A stretch of DNA of 64,000 nucleotides. It comes from Nilaparvata lugens (Eukaryota; Arthropoda; Insecta; Hemiptera; Delphacidae). The stretch covers positions 37,524,216-37,588,215 of the forward strand of contig NC_052507.1 of NCBI RefSeq assembly GCF_014356525.2. The letters are read 5' to 3'. The notes below the pieces were generated by a model that saw only the letters and a list, made by a program, of their open reading frames with translations, was not told the origin of the DNA and did not search any database. Below are positions 45,913-57,180 of this stretch, piece after piece. The translations under genes were made by a program, and so were the position numbers. The stretch's first letter is position 1. Every line of letters begins with the position of its first letter.

Positions 45913-48719
45913 CACTGAAGAAGTTCTGAATATTTTAGAAACAGAAAATGAAACAGATGTAATCGACGATTATTTGAACTATCATTTTCTCGAGGACAGA
46001 AATAAAGATGCTGAGTGTTTCAATATTATGTCTATGAATATACGTAGTTTGAATGCTAATTTCGATCAGTTCGTTTGCTGCCTCAATGAATTGAAAACTG
46101 ATATTCACATTATAATATTAACGGAGACCTGGTTGACTGCAGATATGCCGTTCATTTTCAACATTCCTGGATATACGGCAATAAATAAGTTCACTAAACA
46201 GAATAAATGTGATGGATTATGCATGTACATAAAAGATTGTATAAAATTCAATGAAGTTTCACTCGATATTACTGATGCTAATGTAGTTAGTGCTGACCTA
46301 AGAATTGATGATTTTATTGTGAAGGTGATTGGGGTTTATAGATCACCAAGTAATCAAAATATTGATAATTTTCTTAATAGTCTGAGTAATGAAATCAGTA
46401 ATATTCCTAATGGAATAAATGTATGTGTGGCGGGAGACATGAATATAAATACACATTCAACTAGTGTTCCTGTTCAAGATTATCTGCATATTTTCAATAG
46501 TAATGGCTATAAGTCTTACATAACTGGTGATACCAGAGTAACAACCACAACAAATTCTTGCATTGACCACATTTTTTATAAAAATTCAGGCAGCCATTCT
46601 ATGTCCATTAAAGGAGCTATATTTAGGACAACCATAACTGACCACTACGCGGTTGTACTGAACTTGGTGAAGGTTCCTATCAATAAGAATAATAGAAAAG
46701 TATTGATAAACACTTTAACTAGAACCAACTATCATGCACTATTGGAACGCATAAGGAATGAAGATTGGGAAGAAATCTATACCGTGAATGGAAGCATTGA
46801 CACTATTATGGATAAATTTGTCGATCGTTTGGCCAGTCTCATCAATCAATGCAAGAAGGTAAAAGTGATACCTAACAGACTTCGTCCCCTGAAGCCCTGG
46901 ATATCTGAAGGCATCATAAGATCAATAATCACGCGGGACAAAATGCATTCTAGACTCAGAAGAGATCCTAATAACAATATATTAAAGAATGAATATAAAG
47001 TTTATCGTAATGGTTTGAATAAGATCATAAATCATGCAAAGGAAGTCTACTATAAAGGGAAAATTGAAAATTGTAAGTGCATAAACGAAGTTATAGGTGA
47101 GGACAGTATCAACGACAAGAGTACTGAACTTGATGCTCAATCCCTCAACAATTATTTCACAAATGTGGGTAAATTACAAACTCAAACTATCAATATCCCT
47201 GATAATACTGGTGATCGATTTCCTGAAATACAGATCGATAACACGTTTTTTATGAGACCAACGTGCCCAGTTGAGGTTGAGGCAACTATTAAAAATCTAA
47301 AGAACAACTGCAGTCCTGGTATTGATAGTCTAGGTAATATTATGCTGAAGAAAATAGATAATTTTATATCTCAACCTCTCTCTTTCATTTTTAATACATG
47401 CTTCGAGGAGGGATATTTTCCTGAGCACCTCAAGTCAGCCAAAATAAAACCTCTATTCAAACAAGGTGACCCGACTAATCCCTGTAATTATAGACCGATT
47501 AGTCTTATCAGCAAACTTGCTAAAATAATGGAGAAACTAATAAAGTCAAGAGTTGTTTCTTTCTTGAATCTTAACAAAATAATCAACAAGAACCAATTCG
47601 GTTTCCAAAATGGTAAAAGTACATCTGACGCTCTAATAAAATTCGTCAATACTTTATCTGATAAAATAAACTCCAATAAGAAAACTATTGCAGTCTTCCT
47701 GGATATACGCAAAGCTTTTGATACAATACCTCATAATACTTTGTTCAATAAACTGGAGTCCTATGGTTTCAGAGGAGTCTCGCTTAAATTGTTCAAAAGC
47801 TATCTGAGTAATAGAACCCAGTCCCTAACCATAAATGATCAATCTAGTGTAACTAACTTAACTTCTTATGGTCTTCCTCAAGGTACTGTACTTTCTCCCA
47901 TCCTTTTCATACTCTATGTAAATGACTTTTTAAATTTAAGACTTCTAAACTCAACTGTGATATCCTTTGCAGATGATACTGCAGCTATTTTTCACGGTAA
48001 TTCATGGAATGAAGTTCATACCATAGCTGAAAATAATATGCTTTTAATCAAGAAGTGGTTAGATAAGAATACCTTGAGTTTAAATATTGAAAAAACGAAT
48101 TACATAACTTTCTCTGCAAATAGAGTAGGACAGCCCAACGAGAATCAAGATTTGAGACTCCATTCTCAGTGCAATTTAAACTTGGGTGATTGTCCCACCA
48201 TTAAAAAAGTCAATAATACTAAGTACTTGGGAATCATAATTGATGAAAACCTTAAATGGGATGTTCATATTAAATACATAATTATGTAGAAAAATTAGAT
48301 CTTTTAAATTTTACCAAGTTAACAGAATTCTCAATAAGAACCACCTGAAAATGATGTATCATGCTCTAGTCAAGTCAATTCTGCAGTATGGCATAGTTGT
48401 TTGGGGAGGCTGTTTCAACTGTCATATTGCTGAATTATTTGTAGCACAAAAACTGATAATTAAAACTATATTAAGCAAACCCAGGCTCTATCCAACGGAT
48501 ATGGTTTTTAGTGATTTTGAGGTCATGACTATACGTCAATTATACATAAAAACCGTAATTGAGTACTTAATAAAATATGGATCCGATTTTCCTCTCACAA
48601 TAAACTCTACACTTAATTATTATAATCTAAGGGCCACTGCTAACAAATATGTAACCTATAACACTAATATTGAATGTATAAGGAGGCAGTTAATTTACAT
48701 AGGTACTAAAATAATATAA
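45905..48719 (+). pseudogene. LINE A ORF2: endonuclease and reverse transcriptase, one frameshift
   Basis: The frame 45905-48289 encodes 794 residues. An acidic N-terminus is followed by the apurinic-type endonuclease (MNIRSLN, ILTETWL, GVYRSPSN, AGDMNIN, SCIDHIF, TDHYAV; residues ~40-250), a linker, then the RT with YRPISLISKLAKIMEK, FLDIRKAFDTIPH (motif A), YGLPQGTVLSPILF (motif B) and SFADDTA (catalytic, 47963-47983), and KYLGIIIDENLKW in the thumb. A one-base shift between about 48276 and 48290 moves the last part to another frame (QYGIVVWGG). The stop at 48719 is an artefact of an inserted second LINE; the true C-terminus is at 50465-50564. Jockey/CR1-type group by wording. Confidence 0.9.
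48688..48716 (+). repeat. Target-site duplication, left copy (29 bp)
   Basis: AGTTAATTTACATAGGTACT and the following nine bases recur at 50465-50493 with one mismatch (A at 48709, G at 50486). The pair brackets LINE B exactly. Confidence 0.95.
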
Positions 48720-50464
48720 AAGCAGACTAGATCAATAGTGGATGAAAATGGAAGGTTGGTGTCACAGTTGGAGGAAGTGATGGAGAGATGGAGAAGGTAC
48801 TACGAAAATAAGTTCCAAAGAAATGAGAATGAAACAGGGTTTGACCAAGATGAGCATCAGCAAATGATGGATGAATTGATAGATGGCATAACCAATGAGA
48901 TCACTACAAATGAAGTGGAAGAATCAATAAAAAGGCTGAGGACAGGAAGGGCTGCGGGAGAGGATGGGATTGTGCCAGAGCTAATAAAATGGGGAGGAGA
49001 TCTCTTGATAGAGAAGATGACAAGTTTGATCAACTTGATATGGCATCAAGAAAGAGTTCCCAGTCAATGGACCAAGAATATTATCATCCCTATCCACAAG
49101 AAGGGCCCCACCACAGACTGTGAAAATTATAGAGCGGTTTGCCTCTCTCAAGTGAGCATGAAAGTATACACGGGTATTCTGGAGAAACGTTTGCGCAAAG
49201 TTGTAGAGCAAGAGATGGAGGAGGAACAGGCAGCGTTTAGGCCGGGTAGACAGGCCCAGGAGCATGTGTCATCGCTGAGGAATATATGCTCAAAATTTTT
49301 AGAGAGGGGAAAGCCTGTCTATTTAGCTGTCTATTTAGCTTTCTTAGACCTGAAGGCTGCTTTTGACTCAGTTCCACGACAGGTGATATGGGAAGCCTTA
49401 AAAAGAAAGAGAGTACCTGAAAAGCTGATCAAGGCCATCATTAGTGTCAATGTAGGAATGAGAGCGAAAGTGCGAATATGTGGAGGAATGTCCCATGAAT
49501 TTGGTATGGAGATGGGGGTAAAACAGGGTGACAGTCTGAGTCCCCTACTCTTCATATTAGTGATGGATGAGATCCATAAGGTGTGCAAGAGAAGGACCCA
49601 GAATATGATGGTAGGGTATTGGAACATGCGACCGATTGGGGCAAGAGCTCTCCTATATGCGGACGATATAGTGCTGATTGCTGATACTCAGCAGAAACTC
49701 CAACAATCAGTGACAGAATGGGCTGAGGAGCTGAAACGAAGAGGAATGATTATGAATGTGAGTAAAAGTAAGGTGATGGTGGTTTCAAGAGGAGGGAGAG
49801 AGAATATTCAAATTATGGTGAGTGAAGAACTGCTCGAAAGGTAGGGAAGTACGAATACCTTGGTACAATGTTTACTGAGGACGGAAAAATAGATCTGGAA
49901 GTGATGAATAGGGTGAGAAAGGGATCTACGGCCTACTATGCAATCAAGGATTGCATTTTTGGGAAAAGAGAGATAGAAAAAGAATTAAAAATCACGTCTA
50001 TCGATCAGTAATTGAACCCATCATGTTGTACGGGAGTGAAAGCTGGCCCATTAAATCATGCCATGAGAATAAAATCAGGACGGTGGAAATGAAGTGTCAC
50101 AGGAAATCAGTAGGAAAGACCAGGAGAGATAGGATTCGAACACCAGGATAAGAGAGGAAGTTGGCATGAGAGATGTGAGCGAGAGGATAGAAATGAGGCA
50201 GCTTGGATGGTTTGGGCATATACAGCGGATGGGGGATGATAGAAAGGCCAAACAGTATGTAAATGTCAGAGTACAGGGCAAAAGAACAGTGGGCCGTCCA
50301 AGGTATTCGTACGAGGACAGAATAGAGGAAATAGGGAGGAGAGGGGAAAGAGTGTTCCAGAGATGAGGAGACTGGCGGCGGATCGACGGGAGTGGAGAAG
50401 ATGGGTCGAGGCTACCCCAACGCTTTGACGGCAAGCGGGGAAGAGACAGAGAAGAAGAAGAAGA
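48717..50464 (+). mobile_element. LINE B: 5'-truncated RTE-like element inserted in LINE A
   Basis: Begins directly inside ORF2 coding sequence (5' truncation) and ends with a (GAA)n tail at 50451-50464, a short tandem 3' tail of the kind RTE-group LINEs often carry in place of poly(A). It is flanked by the 29-bp duplication. The orientation is the same as the host LINE. The RTE-like call rests on the RT and on the C-terminal GWFGHIQRM and GRPRYSYEDRI wording. Confidence 0.9.
48738..50366 (+). pseudogene. LINE B reverse transcriptase and C-terminal domain, frameshifted
   Basis: 48738-49844 holds the RT: GRAAGEDGIVPELIKWGG, NYRAVCLSQVSMKVYTGIL, FLDLKAAFDSVPR (motif A), GVKQGDSLSPLLFILVMDE (motif B) and LLYADDIVLIAD (motif C). 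A nine-residue duplication (VYLAVYLAF area, ~49315-49345) precedes motif A. After 49844 a shift moves to YEYLGTMF, another gives YRSVIEPIMLYGSESW (49951-50151), and another the C-terminal LGWFGHIQRMGDDRKAKQYV (50166-50366). The endonuclease is absent because of the 5' truncation. Not functional. Confidence 0.9.
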
Positions 50465-50564
50465 AGTTAATTTACATAGGTACTAGAATAATAAACCTCA
50501 TTCCAAATCACTTTCTCATGGACAATAAGATCAGCGGAAAAATTAAACTGGATATGAAAAACTG
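50465..50564 (+). pseudogene. Displaced C-terminus of LINE A ORF2, with right target-site copy
   Basis: The right 29-bp duplication (50465-50493) is followed by codons continuing the interrupted LINE A frame: NLIPNHFLMDN, then KIKLDMKN and TGA. The related remnant at 59.08-59.44 kb, which lacks the insertion, has the matching ATAAACCTTATTCC and CACTTTCTCAT blocks at the expected distance. That confirms this is where LINE A ORF2 originally ended. Confidence 0.85.
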
Positions 50565-50940
50565 ACATACAGTAATTTCTTCTTCCATTTAGATATATGA
50601 CTCGAGATTTCTGCTCCAGCATTGTTTTTTCATTTTTCAGTGGACTCGCTTACCTTTATTTTGAGTACCTATTCCTCTGTTTTCTTCCTTCCCCCCATTT
50701 CTCCCTTACCTTTTTCCTCATTACTTCTCTTCTCTTCTTTGCCTGCCTATTACATGGGAAACCATAGTTGGCTAGGTATCTTCCTCTCTTTTTTTTCTCT
50801 TTCCAACACACCCAACAACAAAGCCATGGTTTTTTATTTGTAACATTTTATTGTGTTTTATTTGTTCCAATTCTTTGTAATTTTTTTTTGTCTTGTTATG
50901 TGTGTTTTTAATAAATAAATTGAATTTAAATTGAAATAAA
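50565..50940 (+). other. LINE A 3' UTR
   Basis: Pyrimidine-rich (50590-50760), then T-rich, ending in TTTTTAATAAATAAATTG and AAATTGAAATAAA. It holds no gene. The end near 50940 is inferred from the AATAAA cluster. Confidence 0.6.
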
Positions 50941-51594
50941 TATATGGAGTGATTGTCTTAAACTATTCTGATAAATAAATCGCGATATACGATGCTAACA
51001 TGTAACATATGTAACCGCCCTTGATGGGGGTTGAAGATATCTCATTACTACTTCAAAGGAGTCATGGGAACTGGATAGACAACAATATGGTATTACCTAA
51101 AGAATTTCTCATTTATTAGGCTATGACAATTACTTGAAATTTAAAGAATGAAATATGCAGTACATTTTATCCAGATATTATTCCCTCAAAAAACTACTTT
51201 CCAATACGATTCTGCTAACTAGAAATTTACTACAACAATGATTTTATTAATTAGGGTCTCGGCCGGGTGAAAATGTTTTATAAGGAGCTAGAAATTTTGG
51301 CACTTACCCACAGCTATCACTCCCACGTAATCCCAAACCACAGGACACTCAGTATATCATAATCCGGAAAAATAACTTAACTTTTTGCAATACGGTTTGG
51401 ATTTTGATCCGCTCGATACCTCGGTTGTTTAACGACTGGAGGTTTTCCGTCCGGAAAACTTCCCCCTCTCCACGTCAGTGTGCCAGAAGGCCTAACTGCT
51501 GCTATTGGGAGAGTCGGTTCTCACGAGATTCGGCAAGCGGGTACTTGCCAGGTCTGCAGTATTCCTCTGTGAAAATATCTACAGGCTACCAGAC
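50941..51594. other. Unassigned repeat-like DNA
   Basis: TGTAACCGCCC at 51011 would suit an LTR start, and 51400-51655 is GC-richer with an 83-codon frame of no recognisable domain. No matching LTR partner or PBS was found. The block continues into the duplicated unit that starts near 51595. Confidence 0.35.
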
Positions 51595-52379
51595 ATCCGC
51601 CTTGTCCTTGCCTCGTGGAGCCGCCTCTTCCGTGAGAACTAGCAAATATCCCTGAATTTGCTGGTTCCCAGAGTCGTTCAGACATAAGTTAGCAGAATCT
51701 TATTGTCGCTGCAAAAATACTACTTACTCACTAAATTATATATTTTCTCACTAAAGTCCAACTACGGAAATTATTATTCTAATATCAGAGTCTTTTCTCC
51801 TGAAAAAAATCTTAAATCTAAAACACGAAAAAAGAATCAATCAATATAATAAGAAATCAAATTCTATCCATGTCACACATATATTCAGATTTTTCTACGA
51901 GTTTTGTATACCCTTGATTTTTGTACTTCTTTAGATTGTAATAAATATTTATGCAGCAATAATAGTTGTCCCTATTTATTCACATAAATCTTCCTTAGTG
52001 TATATAATACATCTTTTGTGAGTAAACTTTATAATTCAACTTGTACTGGTTGATCGAACAATCAGCTGATTCGTTAGTGTTGATTCAAATAACTATCGAT
52101 TTATTCTAGATCGATTGATTCATTTAAAAATGTAAACAAATAATTCTAACCTCAAATGTACATGCAAACTTTTATTTTTTATGATCTGCCAATAATAAAT
52201 AAGCCGCTTTATAATTTTTAATTCTGCCAATGGATCCTCATTAGTTGTTGAATCACAATTATGCATGTTTTTTCTTATCATTTTAGATAATTCGATCACT
52301 CTTTTATCACTAACAACATTCGATTTTACTTGAGTGGTTCTTTGACTAGGTTATCTTTCTTTTCCATTTTATAATTCTA
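51595..52379 (+). repeat. Duplicated block, segment A copy 1
   Basis: Nearly identical to 54276-55054 (starts ATCCGCCTTGTCCTTGCC), differing by scattered single-base indels in homopolymers and a few substitutions. The last ~160 bases recur a third time at 57181-57344. Content is non-coding. Confidence 0.9.
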
Positions 52380-53073
52380 CTAGCCGTCAGGCTCGCTTCG
52401 CTCGCCATATCCGTCCAGCCAGGGGGCTCCGCCCCCTGGACCCCCGACTGGATCGTCTAAGAATGAGATCAGCAGGCTCGCTTCGCTCGCCTGCATTTTT
52501 CATTTGAGCATTTTTATCATATGTTAGAACAATCCAGTCGGGGGTCCAGACTAAACGTCTGGCTAAACGGATATGGCGAGCGAAGCGAGGCCTGACGGCT
52601 AGTAATATAATATTCCCAGGATTGAAGTAGCAGTGCCCATAAATTTTTCCGCGATAAATGCATTTAAATCTTCAACTTGTGCCAACCTAAAAGTCAACTC
52701 AACTTAATGCCAACCTGACAAAATCATTATTTAGTTGCTAGTTTAACACTGCTTCGAAGAGGTACTCTATCTAGATTATAGTTCTATAGTAACATATGGT
52801 ATGGAAATTTCAATTATAATAAAGAGATTGGGAGAAGAAGAATATACATGCTAAAGACGAACTTTAAACCCTTAAGAACAACCTTTAGAGTTAAAATATT
52901 GCCAAAGATTTCTTAGTGCGCCTCTAAAGGGCCAACTGAACATACCTACCAAATTTGAACGTTTTTGGTCGGTAGATTTTAGTTATGCGAGTGAGTGAGT
53001 GAGTGAGTGAGTGAGTGAGTGAGTGAGTGAGTCAGTCAGTGAGTGAGTGCCATTTCGCTTTTATATATATAGA
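52380..53073 (-). mobile_element. Non-autonomous Helitron with the empty site elsewhere in the window
   Basis: On the minus strand the 694-bp insert starts TCTATATATATAAAAGCG and ends GAGGCCTGACGG-type sequence closing in GGCTAG, and it lies precisely between A and T. The empty site (TTCTA|TTAAAG) is preserved at 57344/57345. TC start, CTAG end, A-T insertion and no target duplication are the Helitron hallmarks. It carries a (GAGT)n tract (52990-53050) just inside the 5' end and encodes no Rep/helicase. Its 3' ~225 bases form a large foldback: 52380-52414 is repeated inverted at about 52568-52604. Confidence 0.88.
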
Positions 53074-54196
53074 TTAAAGTTCAATAGTTCATTTCAAAAT
53101 ATTTTGTGGTGCTAAAATACCACGTGACAATATACATATACTAAAGATACCATGTTACATCATTATCGCAACCGGTAAAATAATAATATAATTGATAATT
53201 AAAATATCATTTGCAAATTATGTAGTATTGAAAAGCAGTAGTATCTACTTAATTCCTTCTTAAATTTCATATTTCTTTGATAAATTATTCTTCTTAACTA
53301 AGTAGGAAACATACAGCCATCTATTATAAAGATATTTTGTTGTCAAGAATCAATTAGTGCTCGAAGAAAAATCATGTGTGTAGGCCTACTGGCCTAATAA
53401 TCCTAGTAAAATATTAAAAGAAAGATTAATTATTAGTAAGATGATGAATACTAAGATCAATAATTATCATGGGGATTGATTACACAAAAAATATAAATAC
53501 AAATTTCAATTTTATTATTATCCTTATTAGCTTATGGCTTTGAAGGGCGAGTAGACCCAAGGATTGGTCGCTGGAGGTCACCCGATAGAAAAATCCTCGT
53601 CAATATGGTATAATGTAGTATTGCGGAGCGTTACGATTTCCTTGACCATTCCATGTCGACTGAATGTGTTTTGTCAACTATTGAACTCGCAACGCAAAGG
53701 CATAGTGTAGCATCCTCGTAGAGGGGAGGCAAACAATACTAACTAAAAATCTATTTTTTTTCCAGGAAGGGTATAATATGGAAAACACATTTTAAATATT
53801 TCCTGCCGCCAAAGTGCAGAACTTATACCTGGCACTAGAATTTTTAGAAATAGAAGCATTTGGTTAACTTTGGTTTTACGCTTCAGTGAACATAGTCTAT
53901 TAGCAGGGTAGTTCTACCTGAGGACACCATCGATGACTAATTGACCGGGCTTTCTAGAAGTACCTAACGGGAAACATTTGACTTATTTCATGGAAGCAAG
54001 GCATTGTAATACTGAATGAGTATTATAGTTCTATAAGCAAGGCCTTTTGGCTCTAATACCCGAGACGTCAGTCTGCAGATTGTTGTTATGGAATGCAGAA
54101 AACTTCTTCCACCACCCTTAGACAATAAAATGCTGTTTCGAAGATTGAAAGACATGCGCTTCCAAAATCTATGGATATGGTTTTAGTACTATATCC
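53074..54196 (+). repeat. Duplicated block, segment C copy 1
   Basis: Matches 57345-58476 almost base for base, with small indels. Contains no recognised gene; the frames in it (for example a minus frame near 53520-53720) appear in both copies without domain similarity. The rightmost 40 bases take part in a foldback. Confidence 0.9.
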
Positions 54197-54229
54197 ATAG
54201 ATTTTGGAAGCGGCATGTCTTTCAATCTT
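54141..54229. repeat. Foldback (inverted repeat) at the end of segment C
   Basis: Left arm 54141-54178 and right arm 54191-54229 are exact reverse complements except for one missing base in the left arm. They flank the 12-base loop GGTTTTAGTACT. The second copy of segment C (58425-58476) has only the left arm. The foldback is followed by a (TA)n tract. Confidence 0.95.
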
Positions 54230-54230
54230 T

Positions 54231-54232
<2 letters not shown>

Positions 54233-54273
<41 letters not shown>
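54233..54273 (+). repeat. (TA)n microsatellite at the duplication seam
   Basis: About 20 TA units between the foldback and the second copy of segment A. Confidence 0.97.
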
Positions 54274-54275
<2 letters not shown>

Positions 54276-54277
<2 letters not shown>

Positions 54278-55187
54278 CCGCCTTGTCCTTGCCTCGTGGA
54301 GCCGCCTCTTCCGTGAGAACTAGCAAATATCCCTGAATTTGCTGGTTCCCAGAGTCGTTTAGACATAAGTTAGCAGAATCTTATTGTCTCTGCAAAAATA
54401 CTACTTACTCACTAAATTATATATTTCTCACTAAAGTCCAACTACGGAAATTATTATTCTAATATCAGAGTCTTTTCTCCTGAAAAAAATCTTAAATCTA
54501 AAACACGAAAAAAGAATCAATCAATATAATAAGAAATCAAATTCTATCCATGTCACACATATATTTAGTTTTTTCTACGAGTTTTGTATACCCTTGATTT
54601 TTGTACTTCTTTAGATTGTAATAAATATTTATGCAGCAATAATAGTTGTCCCTATTTATTCACATAAATCTTCCTTAGTGTATATAATACATCTTTTGTG
54701 AGTAAACTTTATAATTCAACTTGTACTGGTTGATCGAACAATCAGCTGATTCGTTAGTGTTGATTCAAATAACTATCGATTTATTCTAGATCGATTGATT
54801 CATTTAAAAATGTAAACAAATAATTCTAACCTCAAATGTACATGCAAACTTTTATTTTTTATGATCTGCCAATAATTAATAAGCCGCTTATATTTTTAAT
54901 TCTGCCAATGGATCCTCATTAGTTGTTGAATCACAATTATGCATGTTTTTTCTTATCATTTTAGATAATTCGATCACTCTTTTATCACTAACAACATTCG
55001 ATTTTACTTGAGTGGTTCTTTGACTAGGTTTCTTTCTTTCCATTTTAAATTCTACTAGCCGTCAGGCTCGCTTCGCTCGCCATATCCGTCCAGCCAGGGG
55101 GCTCCGCCCCCTGGACCCCCGACTGGATCGTCTAAGAATGAGATCAGCAGGCTCGCTTCGCTCGCCTGCATTTTTCATTTGAGCATT
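54276..55187 (+). repeat. Duplicated block, segment A copy 2 with partial Helitron
   Basis: Segment A (54276-55054) is followed by the 3' 133 bases of the same Helitron (55055-55187), in the same position as in copy 1. At GAGCATT the Helitron stops and LINE C begins. Confidence 0.9.
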
Positions 55188-57180
55188 GTTATAACCGTAT
55201 ACTAGTTATGGGGGATATGAACACCGACTTGAACATGACGAATCGTAACTTTGACTACTTTCAACTGACTACAATTTTCCAATGCCTAAACATGACTATT
55301 TTACCCCTCGATCCAACTCATCATACTAATGAATCAGACACACTCATTGACCTTCTCATTGTTAGTGATCCCAATGAGGTTGTTCAAGCAGGCCAAATCT
55401 CAGTCCCAGCTATTTCTAGACATGATTTGATCTACTGTGTACTTTCCCATAAGATACCCAAGCCAGAACAGAAAATTATCACTTATAGAGACTTCAAAAA
55501 CTTTGATGAAGCCGCCTTCCTGACTGATGTGGCTCAGACTCCATGGCATCAAATTGAAGCATTACCCTCAGTTGATGACATGGTCAAGACTTTCGAGAAT
55601 TGGACTTTGACTTTGTATGACAAACATGCACCTTATGTGACAAGGAGGATTAATAGAAAACGACGAGTACCGTGGATGACTGAAGACATACTTAAGATGA
55701 TGGGACGTAGAGACAAAGCACATAGAAAATTTAAAAAGACATTTGACTTGGACAGTTTGATAGAGTATAGGAGCCTTAGAAATAGGGTTAAACAGGAATT
55801 ACGGAACTCAAAGATTAGGTACTTGAATTCGTTTATGACAAACAATAGACAAGACTCTAAATCACTTTGGCAGGGAATAAAAGAATTCGGGCTTGGCAAA
55901 CAGAAATCGAATCCACAAATTGACTTACCATTGAATAATATAAATGACCATTTCGTTTCACACTCTAACCAACGCGACGAAGTTGTCATTGCTAATCATA
56001 TAGATGATCTTGAAGAGCAGGTTACAAACTTAGATTTACCAATCACTGATCAATTTCATTTCCATCCAATCTCAGAAGAAGACACTTTCAGAGCAATTCA
56101 ACGTATTCATAGTAATGCTACGGGTGTAGACAAAATTCCTATTAAATTTATCAAGAAGATGTTATTTGCTGTTTTACCAACCATTACATACATTTTCAAC
56201 AAGTCACTTGAAGAAGGCATTTTCCCTGAAAACTGGAAGTTTGCTCTGGTTCGCCCTCTAAATAAAGTTCCATCACCCAATAAAGTTGAGGATTTTAGAC
56301 CAATCAGTATTTTACCTGCATTGTCCAAAGTGCTAGAAAGACTCATTCATGCTCAAGTTGTAAAATTTCTAGACAACAATAGTAAGCTTCATAACTTTCA
56401 ATCAGGCTTTAGAAAATTCCATTCAACTGAGACAGCTCTGCTTCGTGTCACTGATGATATAAGGTTAGCTATGGACCAAAGAAAATGCACCATCCTCACC
56501 CTATTTGATTTTTCTAAAGCATTCGATACTGTTGATCATACAGTCCTTCTGAATAAGTTGGCTATTCTTGGTTTCAGTCACAACTCGTTAGTTTGGTTTA
56601 AATCCTATCTATTAGGTAGGAAACAATGTGTATCTGTCGGTGACAAAAAGTCAACTTGGAAAAACGTTATGCATGGAGTACCACAAGGTTCAATTTTAGG
56701 CCCTCTCCTCTTCACTTTGTATGCTAATGACCTTTCTTCCATTATCAAATTCTCCAGTTTCCATACTTATGCAGACGACCTTCAAATCTATTTAAGCTGT
56801 CCCATAACAAAAATTAATGAAACAGTTGGAATAATGAATCAGGATATCAATTCGATAGTGGAATGGACAAAGAAAAATGGCCTTAAGCTTAATCCCATCA
56901 AAACACAACCCATTATAATTGGATATTCTCGTCTTATAAACAATATTGACCTTGAATCGATTCACAAAATTAGTGTAGACGGTAATGACATTCCTTACTG
57001 TAGCTCAGTTAAAAATTTAGGCATTATTATGAATAATACTCTTGACTGGTCAGAACAAGTGAACAAAACTTGTAAAAAGGTATTCTCAGCCATGCATGCA
57101 TTGAAGAAAATGCACGATATCCTCCCTAGAAACATTAAATTATTATTGGTTCAATCTCTCATCTTCCCACATTTAATGTA
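55188..57180 (+). mobile_element. LINE C copy 2, truncated at both ends
   Basis: Begins at GTTATAACCGTATACTAG, sequence that is internal to the family (also at 2322-2346, minus strand), so the 5' part including the first half of the endonuclease is missing. It ends inside the RT thumb at about 57180, where segment A sequence resumes, so the 3' end is missing as well. No poly(A) and no target duplication are seen. Loss at both ends suits recombination at the seam better than a simple insertion. Confidence 0.85.
55208..57178 (+). pseudogene. LINE C ORF2: endonuclease C-part and reverse transcriptase
   Basis: An uninterrupted frame of about 657 LINE-derived codons. It starts at MGDMNTDLNM (endonuclease Asp-x-Asn), then a linker, then the RT: FRPISILPALSKVLERL, FDFSKAFDTVDH (motif A), HGVPQGSILGPLLFTLY (motif B), HTYADDLQIY (motif C, ~56763), and the thumb with KNLGIIMNNTLDWSEQV. 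The catalytic residues are all kept and no stop interrupts, so the copy is young. The frame runs on into flanking non-LINE sequence to 57298, adding a spurious tail. The upstream endonuclease motifs are missing. Confidence 0.9.

Larger units (their letters stand above)
44590..50940 (+). mobile_element. LINE A: non-LTR element with a viral-type helicase as first ORF
   Basis: One transcription-oriented unit: helicase frame (44572-45912, one internal TAG), endonuclease/RT ORF2 (45905-48718, finishing at 50564 after an inserted LINE), then a ~370-base 3' UTR ending in AATAAA-rich sequence near 50940. Known LINEs place a nucleic-acid-binding ORF1 before ORF2; here the helicase occupies that place. 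The 5' boundary is inferred from where the helicase frame opens. There is no clear target-site duplication, only a weak resemblance between TTATATAGGAG and AAATATATGGAG at the two ends. Damage is light, which suggests a fairly recent insertion. Confidence 0.7.

Noticed and set aside
51404..51655. 83-codon GC-rich ORF
   Set aside because: No domain; the last part continues into the duplicated repeat block, so it is probably repeat-derived.
51007..51670. LTR retrotransposon based on a TGTAACCGCC start
   Set aside because: No second LTR, primer-binding site or gag-pol was found; a similar phrase at 23911 lies in unrelated sequence.
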